This document shows, piece after piece, positions 49,930 to 58,600 of a stretch of 64,000 nt of DNA; the stretch's first letter is position 1; the number at the start of each line of letters is the position of its first letter. Position numbers and translations under genes: made by a program. The notes beneath the pieces were generated by a model that saw only the letters and a program-made list of their open reading frames with translations, was not told the origin of the DNA and ran no database searches. Source of the DNA: CAIMUM01 sp034429715 (GTDB lineage: Bacteria; Chloroflexota; Dehalococcoidia; GIF9; UBA5629); contig DAOUFR010000043.1 of the NCBI GenBank assembly GCA_034429715.1, positions 1 to 64,000 of the forward strand, written 5' to 3'.

Positions 49930-52578
49930 TTAGATCCTGATACGCAAATCGTCCAGCGGATAGGTCATGCAGGGATGGATATACCCGCTCTTTACGTCGC
50001 ACGACCTGCGGTGTACCCGCTGCGGTATAAACACCCTGCCGGAGACCAGCCTGGTGCGGCAGGCTGTGCATTCCCCCGACCTGCAAACAGCCGGTATTAC
50101 GATGCCCGACCTCTCCAGCGCGGCCATCAGCGGCTCACCGCACCTGGCTTTGATCTTGCGGCCCGTTCGCTCCTCAATGACCGTATATTCGGCATTCAGG
50201 TTAGCCCCCTTCGGCCAGCCTTTCTCGTCCGCGACACAGGCCAGCGGGCCGTAGACCTCCTTATGGAGGCGGCGCAGCGGGACCCCCAGCTTGATCAGCG
50301 CAGGCTCACACAGCGCATACATGGGCGCGGGACCGCAGATGTAGAACGTCTTATCTTTGAGTGAGCCGACCAGTTTGACTATTACCGTTGCATCGAGGAA
50401 GCCCGCGGCCCCTTTCCAGCTTGCCGGCGGCTCGCTGATGACGTAATCGACTTTAATATTGGAATTGCGGGCTGCAATATGGTCGAGCTCCTGTTTGAAA
50501 ATAATGTCGTCCGGTTTGCGGCTGCCGTAAAGCAGATGTATCTTCAGGGGCAATTTTTTAGCAACTGCATGCCGGATAATGGACATAAAGGGTGTTATGC
50601 CGCTGCCGCCCGCCAGGAAGACCAGGCTGTTTGAGTCCATCAGCGGCTCATGATGGAAGCTGCCTGTCGGGCCGGTGGACTCGAACTCATCCCCCGCGCG
50701 CGCTTTTTTGAGCAGGTAGTCCGAGACGAATCCCCTGTCCACCCTGCGTACCGTGAGGTCGAGATAGGATTTGCCCGGCGCGGAGGAGATGCTGTAAGGC
50801 CTGGAGGTCATTACCTTTCCGACTTTAACGAATAGATTGATATATTGCCCCGCTTTGAAGTTGGGCGGTTTGCCGTTGCCGGAGACCATGCGCAGCGTTC
50901 TGGAGCTGGCGGTCTCTTCGATGATCTCCTTCACTTTTAAAGTGAGACGCCCGGGATGGACCGCGCTGACTGTTTTTTCCTGTCCGGCCAGCGGGTTTTT
51001 CAGTTCATGAGCACCGGCGGCCTGCTTTTCCACCGTCGACCTGACCTTATCGATATCCGCGGCTTCCCATCCGCCCTTTTCCATGTCCTTTAACACCTGG
51101 CGCGCAGCCAGGGCGCCCGAAGCTATGCAGGGTTCAAATCCGCCTCCGATATTGACCCACGCGCCGGCGAAATACAGTCCTTCCACCGGGCCGCGCTGCG
51201 GCAGGTGGTCGTTGCCCGTGCCCTGGTAGTTTTCGTCGAATCCCACGATGCTGCCGCCCGGGTTCCCGGTATAGCGTATATTGGTCAACGGCGTGGCCAC
51301 TTCGATGGCCTCGATGTGACGGCTCAGACCCGGCGCCGCCCTCTCGGCGAGCTTGATCATCTTGCCGGCCAGCCTGTTTTTAGCTTCCTGGTAATCTTGC
51401 GGTTTGAGTTCCAGCCATGGCTCCGCATAGGCGATGGACGTAAGTACTATCGAGGAAGCTCCGGGAGGGGCGACCGTCTTGTCGCCGACGCTGTATGCCG
51501 TCACAGCTATGCCGTCCGGATCGAAATCGACCGAGCTCTTCATGCTGACATACTGCTGTTCAAGGTCATAGCTTACGTTAATAAAATTCTCATGAACATT
51601 CAGCCCGAGCTTGCTGGAATCGCAGTCCGCTCCCAGGTAAACGTTGAAGGTCGACGCCCCGCCCGTCCAGGCGCCCAGGCGTCTGAGATACCACCCGGGT
51701 ACTTTGTCCTGTCCCAGCAGTTGAAGTGCCGCCGTCAGCGGGTTGGCGTTGCAGATAACATATTTAGTCGACAACTCCGTGCCGTCATCGGCCAGGACGC
51801 CGCTCACCCGTCCGCGGGATGTCAGTATGCGTTTGGCGCCGTTGTTCAGCCATACCTTCCCGCCGTTCTCTTCGATTACATCTATGAACCCCTGCGATAA
51901 CGCCTGGGATGTCCCTTTGATATGGGCCATGCCGAATCTTATATAAGAGTACATCCCGAGAGCATAGATAAGAAAAGATAGCCGCGAAGGTGGCAGGGCA
52001 TAATAGCCCCAGGTCTGCCCTAGCACCGCCCTCAGCTTTTCATCCTTTATCAGCGGGTTCATTACCTGTGTCAACGTTTTGCCGTAATATTTCATCAGGG
52101 TGGGGAAAGGCGCGGGGTCCTGCATCACCGCCTTCATTCCGATGCGGTTGGCCTTGAGAGTCTGTTCGGCAAACTCAAACAGGATATCCATGTATTTCTT
52201 GATGCCATCTTTCTCCCGGGGAAACTGCCGGCACAGCACATCCTCGTGTTTTTCCCGCCCGATGGGCAGGGTCAGCTCGAAATCGGGGTAATACCCCTTG
52301 AACACGTCGGGAATGTGTAGAAAGTCTACCTTGCCGGTCACGCCATTGGCGTTCAGCAGCCTCCAGATGGGTCCCTGGTTGTCCTGGTCCCCCAGGCCGG
52401 AAAGCCCGTGCAGGGCGATCTCGAACTCATAACGGCCGCGTATAAAAGAGGTCGCGTAACCTCCCGGCACGTTGTGCTTCTCGAGCAGCAGTACTTTTTT
52501 GCCGGCTTTAGCCAGCGATGCCGCTGCAGAGATACCGCCCAGCCCCGCACCAATGACGATGACTTCGAAGTCCTTCAA
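49930..52578 (-). CDS. Retinol-saturase/carotene-desaturase-like flavoprotein fused to ferredoxin reductase and 2Fe-2S ferredoxin
   Basis: An 882-residue three-module protein. Residues about 1-500 form an FAD amine-oxidase-like domain of the phytoene desaturase/retinol saturase type (VIVIGAGLGGISAAASLAKAG near the N-terminus, LYFAGAWVNIGGGFEPCIASG near its end). Residues about 545-790 form an FNR domain (SRPYSISSAPG for FAD, FLAGGSGITPFMSII for NAD(P)H). The last 90 residues are a plant-type ferredoxin with Cys832, Cys837, Cys840 and Cys870 (C-x4-C-x2-C-x29-C). NAD(P)H electrons could thus pass through the FNR and the 2Fe-2S cluster to the FAD of the saturase domain. The start is TTG 52578 after AAGGAGG. 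It lies 162 bp upstream of the ligase's stop at 52740. Confidence 0.85.
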   Translation of the reverse strand: MKDFEVIVIGAGLGGISAAASLAKAGKKVLLLEKHNVPGGYATSFIRGRYEFEIALHGLSGLGDQDNQGPIWRLLNANGVTGKVDFLHIPDVFKGYYPDFELTLPIGREKHEDVLCRQFPREKDGIKKYMDILFEFAEQTLKANRIGMKAVMQDPAPFPTLMKYYGKTLTQVMNPLIKDEKLRAVLGQTWGYYALPPSRLSFLIYALGMYSYIRFGMAHIKGTSQALSQGFIDVIEENGGKVWLNNGAKRILTSRGRVSGVLADDGTELSTKYVICNANPLTAALQLLGQDKVPGWYLRRLGAWTGGASTFNVYLGADCDSSKLGLNVHENFINVSYDLEQQYVSMKSSVDFDPDGIAVTAYSVGDKTVAPPGASSIVLTSIAYAEPWLELKPQDYQEAKNRLAGKMIKLAERAAPGLSRHIEAIEVATPLTNIRYTGNPGGSIVGFDENYQGTGNDHLPQRGPVEGLYFAGAWVNIGGGFEPCIASGALAARQVLKDMEKGGWEAADIDKVRSTVEKQAAGAHELKNPLAGQEKTVSAVHPGRLTLKVKEIIEETASSRTLRMVSGNGKPPNFKAGQYINLFVKVGKVMTSRPYSISSAPGKSYLDLTVRRVDRGFVSDYLLKKARAGDEFESTGPTGSFHHEPLMDSNSLVFLAGGSGITPFMSIIRHAVAKKLPLKIHLLYGSRKPDDIIFKQELDHIAARNSNIKVDYVISEPPASWKGAAGFLDATVIVKLVGSLKDKTFYICGPAPMYALCEPALIKLGVPLRRLHKEVYGPLACVADEKGWPKGANLNAEYTVIEERTGRKIKARCGEPLMAALERSGIVIPAVCRSGECTACRTRLVSGRVFIPQRVHRRSCDVKSGYIHPCMTYPLDDLRIRI

Positions 52579-52739
52579 TTCGTTCCTCCTTATAAGTAAT
52601 GAGAATTCGTTCTGCCGGTGTATCCGCCGCATACCGCGGAGTTTTACGTCCGCTTATATGCCTGTGAAACTCGCCGCCGGGGATACCGCACGGCTATAAA
52701 TGAAGCACAGTGCCTTTATTCAGTTCTTACCCGGGGTCC

Positions 52740-54437
52740 TTACTTTGCTTTCGGATTCAATATGGTGCGCAGCTCGCGTTTGAGGACCTTGCCTACGGCG
52801 CTGGTCGGAAGCTGGTCCATGAACTCGAGCTTCTTCGGCACCTTGTACGGCGCCACCTTGTCCCGCAGGTATCCGATGATCCTGGTCTTTTCCGCATCGC
52901 TCTTTTCGATGCCGGGTTTCAGGACTATGGCGGTGGCGACCATCTCATTCCCCGGCCTGTCAGGATCGGGGACGCCCACGGTCGCACCCATGAAGACGTC
53001 CGGATGCTCCATGATCACGTCGTCCATCTCGCGGGTGAAGACCTTGTAGCCGGATACGTTGACCATGTCCTTCAGCCTGTCGACGATGAAGACGTAGCCT
53101 TCCTTGTCCATGCGCGCTATGTCGCCGGTATGGAACCATCCGTCGCGCACTGCGTTGGCGGTCTCCTCCGGCTTTTTGTAGTAACCCTTGGAGAATACCT
53201 GGGGGCCCCGGACGATCAGTTCGCCCGGCTCGTCGAAGGGCTGCACTGCGCCCGTGGCCGGGTCGACTATCTTGATCACGGTATCCGGGAAGGGCACCCC
53301 GGCCGAGCCCGGCTTCTTCTGTCCATTTCGTGGAAGAGCAGTGATGATCATGGTCTCGGTCAGGCCGTAGACCTCGATCAGCTGGGCGCCTCCCACGATC
53401 TGCTCGAACTCCTTGATATACTCCGGCGGGAAAGGCGCCGCGGCGCTGGCGAAGTACTTCAGCTTGGAGAAGTCGAGCGCCCGGAACTCGGGCAGCTTCA
53501 TCAGCTCCAGGTAAACCATGGGCACGTTGCCGATGATATTGGGTTTGTATTTCTTGAACGTGGATATGAGCATTTTCTGGTCGCGCGGGTTGGGGATCGC
53601 GATCTGTGGTATGGCATTGGCGAAAAGTGACATGCTCACCATCAGGCCGGCTATATGGAAGAGGGGGAAGGCCGTTTGTCCGACCTCAGCGCCCATCTGC
53701 ATATCCACCCACGTGGTGAACTGGGTTATCTGCGAAACGAAGTTGCGATGGGTTATCTCCGCGCCCTTGGGCAGGCCCGTGGTTCCGCCGGTATACTGGA
53801 TGGCGAATACATCGTCCACCCCCACTTTGACCTCAACCTTTTCTGCGGGCGTTTTACGCATGACCTGCATGAAGGGTATGACTGTGACCCCTTCGATCGG
53901 TTCGAGCTCGGCGGTGGGGAATTTCTTGAGCATCTTGCCCAGTTTCGCTTTCAGCGGGGGCAGATAGTCGCCTATGCTGGTGGCGATCACATGCTTTACA
54001 CCGGTGCCGGGGACCGCCGCTTTCCAGCGCGGGATCAAAGCGTCCAGCGCAACCAGTACTTTTGTACCCGAGTCCTTCAACTGATTTTTCAGCTCGTCGG
54101 TGGTAAGCAGCGGGCTCACACCGCTCAGCACGCAGCCGGCCTTCTGAACACCAAGCATTGAAATGTAGTATGCGGGCAGGTTGGGCAGATTGATGCCCAC
54201 GACATCACCTTTCTTCACGCCGTTCCTGACCAGGTAATTGGCGAAGCGGTTGGACAGCTCGTCCATCTGCTTGAAGGTAAATGTGTGCCCCATGTAGTGC
54301 AGCACCGCGCGGTCGGGGAATTTAATGAACGCCTCCCTGGCCAGCTCCCAGTAGGTCTTCTCGGGATAAGTAAGGTTAGACGGAACATGTTTGTCATAGG
54401 ACTTGAGCCAGGGCTTTTGATCGAAATGATCGGCCAT
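52740..54437 (-). CDS. AMP-forming acyl-CoA ligase
   Basis: A 565-residue adenylate-forming ligase. Motifs in order: YTGGTTGLPKGAE (P-loop), VYGLTETMI, WFHTGDIARMD, DRLKDMVNVSG (hinge) and the catalytic-lysine context PTSAVGKVLKREL. Closely related over its whole length to the ligase at 59566 (both begin with a KSWLKSYD/KPWLKSYD-type segment), less so to the one at 7911. AGGATGGAGG precedes the ATG. A divergent TetR gene shares its control region. With the flavoprotein-ferredoxin fusion downstream it may activate a long-chain or isoprenoid acid (inference). Confidence 0.9.
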   Translation of the reverse strand: MADHFDQKPWLKSYDKHVPSNLTYPEKTYWELAREAFIKFPDRAVLHYMGHTFTFKQMDELSNRFANYLVRNGVKKGDVVGINLPNLPAYYISMLGVQKAGCVLSGVSPLLTTDELKNQLKDSGTKVLVALDALIPRWKAAVPGTGVKHVIATSIGDYLPPLKAKLGKMLKKFPTAELEPIEGVTVIPFMQVMRKTPAEKVEVKVGVDDVFAIQYTGGTTGLPKGAEITHRNFVSQITQFTTWVDMQMGAEVGQTAFPLFHIAGLMVSMSLFANAIPQIAIPNPRDQKMLISTFKKYKPNIIGNVPMVYLELMKLPEFRALDFSKLKYFASAAAPFPPEYIKEFEQIVGGAQLIEVYGLTETMIITALPRNGQKKPGSAGVPFPDTVIKIVDPATGAVQPFDEPGELIVRGPQVFSKGYYKKPEETANAVRDGWFHTGDIARMDKEGYVFIVDRLKDMVNVSGYKVFTREMDDVIMEHPDVFMGATVGVPDPDRPGNEMVATAIVLKPGIEKSDAEKTRIIGYLRDKVAPYKVPKKLEFMDQLPTSAVGKVLKRELRTILNPKAK

Positions 54438-54482
54438 CGTACAACCTCCATCCTTTATTTTATAGCACCGGTTACCAATTTA

Positions 54483-54498
54483 ATTAACAGTTGTTAAT
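54483..54498. promoter_or_regulatory. Operator candidate between ligase and TetR genes
   Basis: ATTAACA-GT-TGTTAAT is a perfect 16-bp inverted repeat located 46 bp before the ligase ATG and downstream of its extended -10 element (TGTTATAAT on the minus strand). It suits binding by the TetR protein encoded divergently. Confidence 0.55.
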
Positions 54499-54539
54499 AT
54501 TTTTTACAGTCAGATTATAACATGGTTGTCAAGATACAA

Positions 54540-54568
54540 TTGACAAAAATAATTAGTTACTGTACATT
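54540..54568 (+). promoter_or_regulatory. Promoter of the TetR gene, predicted leaderless transcript
   Basis: TTGACA, 17 bases, TACATT. The -10 ends only 8 bases before the ATG at 54577, and there is no Shine-Dalgarno site, so transcription would start at or next to the initiation codon. Confidence 0.55.
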
Positions 54569-54576
54569 AATTTGAT

Positions 54577-55263
54577 ATGGTTAAAAGCGCCGGGGCCGAC
54601 TATAAATTGCGCAAGAGTACCGCTAAGAGGGCGGCCAGCAAGGCGGCCATCATCGAGGTCGCCATCGATTTATTCTGGGAGAGCGGCTATATCGGGACCA
54701 GCCTGAGGGATATCGCGGAAGCCTGCGGGTTTGAGGCTGCCAACCTGTATAACTACTTCCAGAGCAAGGAGCAGCTGCTGTACGAAGCGATGCAGGAGGA
54801 GCTGGAGCGCCTGGTGGCGTTGCTGGAACCTGTGGCTGCCGATGTCCGCAGCACTCCTGTAGAGCGTCTGAAAAAATTCATCGAGATCCATGTGGAGATC
54901 ATGCTGGTCATAGGCCGGCGCTACAAGATGATGTACGATTCGGAGATAAGGCACCTGTCTCCCGTGCATAAAAAAAGGATCGTCGCACTGCGCGACTACT
55001 ACAGCGAGCTCATGCTCACCATTGTCGAGGACGGCAAAAAGACGGGTGACTTTGCCTCCGATATCGACGCCAAGTTCGTCGTGCTGATGATCGCCAGCAT
55101 AATCATGCGCACCGTATTCTGGTTTTCCCCCAAAGGAAGGTTATCCCCGGCTGAGATCGCCGATATGGTATGCAAGACCATACTCGACGGCATCAGGCCG
55201 CGGAAACCGGAAATCCAGGCGCTCAAGAAGTCCAACCGGCCAAGTCGCAACGGGAAGTCCTGA
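54577..55263 (+). CDS. TetR-family transcriptional regulator (FadR/PaaR-like)
   Basis: A 228-residue TetR protein. The helix-turn-helix is AAIIEVAIDLFWESGYIGTSLRDIAEACGFE...NLYNYFQSKEQLL (residues about 22-70). The C-terminal domain resembles acyl-CoA-responsive members (IEIHVEIMLVIGRRYKMMYDSEI). It is divergent from the acyl-CoA ligase at 54437 with a 139-bp shared control region containing a 16-bp inverted repeat. Autoregulation and acyl-CoA-dependent control of the ligase operon are likely (inference). The mRNA is predicted to be leaderless. Confidence 0.87.
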   Translation: MVKSAGADYKLRKSTAKRAASKAAIIEVAIDLFWESGYIGTSLRDIAEACGFEAANLYNYFQSKEQLLYEAMQEELERLVALLEPVAADVRSTPVERLKKFIEIHVEIMLVIGRRYKMMYDSEIRHLSPVHKKRIVALRDYYSELMLTIVEDGKKTGDFASDIDAKFVVLMIASIIMRTVFWFSPKGRLSPAEIADMVCKTILDGIRPRKPEIQALKKSNRPSRNGKS

Positions 55264-55324
55264 TTCAAACCGCTTCAACTCATTTTACTGAATTATCAGT
55301 ATCACTTTGCCTCGTTTCAGTCGA

Positions 55325-55352
55325 TTGACATTATTAATGTTAATGTTAGAAT
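55325..55352 (+). promoter_or_regulatory. Promoter of the paraoxonase-like gene
   Basis: TTGACA, a 16-base spacer and TAGAAT, 105 bp before the ATG at 55458. The spacer holds a TTAATG direct repeat. Confidence 0.55.
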
Positions 55353-55457
55353 ATTATGATAATAGGAAATGTTCACAGCGGATGCTCGTTACCGGGGCTT
55401 TTTCGATCTCAGGGCGTGGTTTCCGCGAAGTTGAAATGAGGGTTATGGGAGGCTGTC

Positions 55458-56543
55458 ATGCTTAAAAAAGTATTGATCGGTATCGCTATCGCTATCGGTG
55501 TCATTATTGTCCTGCTGCTGGCGTTTTTAGTAAGGACGTTCTGGGTTGCGGGGGAGTTTAAGACGATCCAACCGCATTCCGATTATCAGGGCGTGCAGGT
55601 AAAGTGTGCGGGGCCGGAGGATGTCGATATCGATGTTGAAAACGGTATTGCCTACATCTCTTCGTCGGACAGAAGAGCGGCAATGAAGGGAGAGCCAACG
55701 CAGGGCGCTATCTACGGGTATTCCATCACCGCGGATAAACCCGAACTGGTGAACCTTACGCAGGATTTTCCCGGGACTTTTCATCCGCACGGCATGAGCC
55801 TGTACACGTCGCCCTCAGGCGAGCACTACCTGTTTGTGATAAACATGGCCAGCGATAATCCTTTCATCGATACAAAAGCGGGAAGCACGGTTGAGCTTTT
55901 TCAATACGAGGCGGGTAAACTCAAGCATCTGGAGACCTTTAGCGACAACCTGATTGCGTCCCCCAACGATATCCTCGGTGTAGGGCCCAGGCAGTTCTAT
56001 TTCTCCAATGACTCCGGTGCGACCGACCGCATGGGCAAGATGATGGAGCTGTACTTTCAACTGCCGATATCTAATGTAGTCTACTATGACGGCAAGGAGT
56101 TCAGGAAAGCGGCAGAAAATATCGCCTGCGCCAATGGATTCGCCATGAGCGGCGACGGAAAAAGGCTATACGTCACCTCGACCGTAGGAAAGTTGATACG
56201 TGTATACGATCGTGACACCACCACCGGCACGCTGAAAATGGTGAAAGATTTAGACGTCGATACCGGTGTGGATAATATCAACATCGATACCGAGGGGAAT
56301 ATCTGGGCGGGATGCATTCCCAAGCTGGTCAGCTATGATATGAACAGGCGGGACCCCTCCAGGCTTGCCCCCTCACAGGTGCTGGTGATCAGGCCGCTGG
56401 CCAATGATATGTTCGAAATTAAAGAGGTGTACTACAACGCGGGCGAGGAGATAGGCGGGTCCTCCAGCGCGGCCAGCTATAAAAGTAGGCTTTTCATCGG
56501 GGCGGCCTATGACGATAAATTCCTCGATTGCACTCACAAGTGA
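55458..56543 (+). CDS. Membrane-anchored paraoxonase/arylesterase-family protein
   Basis: A 361-residue six-bladed-propeller enzyme of the PON family, anchored by an uncleaved N-terminal helix (residues about 5-27). Calcium ligands line up with human PON1: Glu54/Asp55 (PON1 53/54), Asn170/Asp171 (168/169), Asn226 (224) and Asp272/Asn273 (269/270). His111 matches PON1 His115, but PON1 His134 is replaced by Met130 (VINMAS). PONs hydrolyse lactones and aryl esters; loss of the second His of the dyad suggests altered activity. GGGAGG lies upstream of the ATG. It stands alone after the TetR gene. Confidence 0.83.
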   Translation: MLKKVLIGIAIAIGVIIVLLLAFLVRTFWVAGEFKTIQPHSDYQGVQVKCAGPEDVDIDVENGIAYISSSDRRAAMKGEPTQGAIYGYSITADKPELVNLTQDFPGTFHPHGMSLYTSPSGEHYLFVINMASDNPFIDTKAGSTVELFQYEAGKLKHLETFSDNLIASPNDILGVGPRQFYFSNDSGATDRMGKMMELYFQLPISNVVYYDGKEFRKAAENIACANGFAMSGDGKRLYVTSTVGKLIRVYDRDTTTGTLKMVKDLDVDTGVDNINIDTEGNIWAGCIPKLVSYDMNRRDPSRLAPSQVLVIRPLANDMFEIKEVYYNAGEEIGGSSSAASYKSRLFIGAAYDDKFLDCTHK

Positions 56544-56582
56544 GGGGCCTCAACGGCCTGAATTAAGCTTTTTAACGCTGTT

Positions 56583-56789
56583 TCATAAGTAAACGTCGTA
56601 GCAGGGCAATTTCTCCTTGATGCCCTTGAACTTGAAATCTCTCACAATCGCGTGGTATTTGCCGGGTATGCCGATGATCAATACTCCGGCGATAGGCATG
56701 GCGTCGTGCGTCATGGCCTTTTCCTTCTGGATCAACGCCTTGGTTTCAGCGTCGTAGATGTTCCAGTACGCGACCGTCTTCTTTTTCAT
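56583..56789 (-). CDS. Small hypothetical protein (68 residues)
   Basis: A 68-residue protein, MKKKTVAYWNIYDAETKAL..., with a central hydrophobic segment MPIAGVLIIGIPGKYHAIV. I do not recognise it. The sequence looks like a folded soluble domain rather than a membrane protein. Its ribosome site is poor (GGCGGC), which lowers confidence. It lies 40 bp after the paraoxonase stop on the other strand and downstream of the GNAT gene. Confidence 0.5.
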   Translation of the reverse strand: MKKKTVAYWNIYDAETKALIQKEKAMTHDAMPIAGVLIIGIPGKYHAIVRDFKFKGIKEKLPCYDVYL

Positions 56790-56892
56790 AAGCCGCCGTT
56801 AAGACTATCTTAACACCTCACTATGGTTTATGTTAAATAATTAGGGGCAAAGATGTGTGGCCGCAATATCCCGAACAGACAGGAGCCTTCGC

Positions 56893-57681
56893 TCATCTGC
56901 TCGAGCATATAAAGTGAGGATATGAGCTGAACTCGCGGTAGCCGATCTTGGGATAGACAGGGCTGCCGAAATGACTTGCCTGCAGCACAACCACCCTTGC
57001 GCCCATGTCGATTGCGGCGTTGCTTACTTCCTGCACACAGTATTTAGCCAGTCCTTTGCCGCGCGCTTTTTTAGTCGTGCCTACCCAGTAGATCCCGCCG
57101 ATGCCGTGGCTGAGCATGGCCATGGCACAGCACGCAGGTTCGCCTTCAAAATAGACCGTTGCCAGTATTGAGAACGGGCTCAACACGCGCTCAACATGCG
57201 TGAAATAAGCCTCGCTCACCTCCTGCGGAAATAACAGGTCTAAAAAGGATTCCGCCGCAACCGACCTGAAGTCCTGCAGTCCCCGGACGCTGCTGACCTG
57301 GCGCAGCTCCGCTCCTGCGGGCTTTTTTCCGCCTTTCGCTTTTCCTTCCAGAACCATGCCGAGCGGATCGCCGACAAGGAAAATTTTCTGGTCTTTGCAG
57401 TATTGAATTATGCCCTGGTCACAATGGCTCCTCAGAATGACTGAGAAGCCGCGCTTCCTGCCTGAGAAAAAGGCTTTGGCGCGGCCAATAAATTCTTCGG
57501 GTTGTTCCGGATCTTCCGACAGGTTGAACACAAGGCTGCAGCCGGGGAAATCGATGCCGCAATCTATGAATACGGTTTCTTGTTTCTCGACGATCTCTGT
57601 ATTCGGGATCCATTTAGAACTTTCCCGCCAGAACTCGATGAGATTCAAATCGGCCACCTTGAGCAGTTCTGATTCGTTCAT
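56893..57681 (-). CDS. GNAT-family N-acetyltransferase-like protein
   Basis: A 262-residue protein. The C-terminal half carries a GNAT core: GGIYWVGTTKKARGKGLAKYCV contains the acetyl-CoA pyrophosphate loop (ARGKGLA), followed by GARVVVLQASHFGSPVYPKIGYREF, the usual last strands. The N-terminal half (about 130 residues) is of unknown type. The acceptor is unknown. It has a TTGACT-17-TATACT promoter just upstream, nearly identical to the promoter of the serine hydrolase at 45566, so the two may be co-expressed although 11 kb apart. Confidence 0.8.
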   Translation of the reverse strand: MNESELLKVADLNLIEFWRESSKWIPNTEIVEKQETVFIDCGIDFPGCSLVFNLSEDPEQPEEFIGRAKAFFSGRKRGFSVILRSHCDQGIIQYCKDQKIFLVGDPLGMVLEGKAKGGKKPAGAELRQVSSVRGLQDFRSVAAESFLDLLFPQEVSEAYFTHVERVLSPFSILATVYFEGEPACCAMAMLSHGIGGIYWVGTTKKARGKGLAKYCVQEVSNAAIDMGARVVVLQASHFGSPVYPKIGYREFSSYPHFICSSR

Positions 57682-57724
57682 ACTTCACCCCAGCCGCTTT
57701 AAGCTTCCTGAAAGATAAGCCGTT

Positions 57725-57753
57725 AGTATATGGTGATTACAAGGTGAAGTCAA
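57725..57753 (-). promoter_or_regulatory. Promoter of the GNAT gene
   Basis: Minus-strand TTGACT, 17 bases, TATACT. The surrounding 53 bp align with 45607-45659, with identical core boxes. Confidence 0.7.
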
Positions 57754-57781
57754 TTGTGCCGGATTTAAATAATTCCTTATG

Positions 57782-57913
57782 CTAATCGATGACGAGAATC
57801 TGCACGCTCTCGGCGCCTATCTCGAGAACCGGGCTGCTGGGCGAGCCCGTCTGTACTTGCTGGTTGGAGCCGCCTCTATAGTTGATATATGTTGATAATT
57901 CGCTATAAAGTCG
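57782..57913 (-). pseudogene. Possible C-terminal coding remnant
   Basis: Between the Lrp stop and the GNAT promoter a minus-strand frame reads coding-like residues including QQVQTGSPSSPVLEIG and ending ESVQILVID, with no start codon. It may be the tail of a lost gene. The evidence is composition only. Confidence 0.2.
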
Positions 57914-57921
57914 TAGCGGTA

Positions 57922-58374
57922 TTATTTATACATTGGTGCGCGCATATATTTTTGAATCGAAGTAAATATTGTCAATTCAGTTCTCGACACCGCTTCGAGG
58001 TGATCCAGTACCGTATCAACAAATGATGACAGATGCTCACTGGAATCAAACCAGGCCCAGAATACTAAGTCCCACTTTCCGGTAGTACGCGCCATGAAAA
58101 TTATTTCAGGGCGTTTAATAAGGTTGGAAATGACTTGACTCACCTTATTGTTGTCGACCTGTAAATTGAATCCTGCGGTGATAGCAACACCCATATAAGC
58201 TGGATCGGTAATTGCTTGTATACGAAAAACCTTAGCTTTAAGAAGTCTTTTAATTCTGCGACGAACTGTAAGTGAACTCACGTTAAGTAATTTAGCAATC
58301 TTAGTGCTGCTTTGATCAGCATTTTTCTCAAGAATCTGGATCAATTTTCTGTCTAAGGCATCTAATTCTATCAT
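57922..58374 (-). CDS. Lrp/AsnC-family transcriptional regulator
   Basis: A 150-residue protein. The N-terminal helix-turn-helix (ELDALDRKLIQILEKNAD...STKIAKLLNVSSLTVRRRIKRL) and the C-terminal RAM effector domain (ITAGFNLQVDNNKVSQVI...TGKWDLVFWAWFDS) are complete. Lrp proteins respond to amino acids or related carboxylates. It lies 226 bp downstream of the stop of the amidohydrolase gene on the same strand, with an AT-rich upstream region. Its targets cannot be named; the amidohydrolase-ligase unit next door is a candidate. Confidence 0.88.
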   Translation of the reverse strand: MIELDALDRKLIQILEKNADQSSTKIAKLLNVSSLTVRRRIKRLLKAKVFRIQAITDPAYMGVAITAGFNLQVDNNKVSQVISNLIKRPEIIFMARTTGKWDLVFWAWFDSSEHLSSFVDTVLDHLEAVSRTELTIFTSIQKYMRAPMYK

Positions 58375-58600
58375 GTCAAATTTATATCACATTTACTATG
58401 TAACATGCAATATACGTGAGTTAGAATGTTCACTCAATGATCGTTAAACCATTTTTCACAATATTTATATGTACAGAATAGCTCATATATCCGACAATTT
58501 ACTCAGCAACATGTTCCGTTATGACGTAATCGGTAAGATTACAGTGTATATCCGCCTCTGTCATGCACAGTTTGAGATTCCTCCTCAATTCTAAGAGGGA

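Noticed and set aside
49930..52578. Two or three separate genes (desaturase, reductase, ferredoxin)
   Set aside because: A single uninterrupted frame covers all modules, with no internal stop or ribosome site at the joints.
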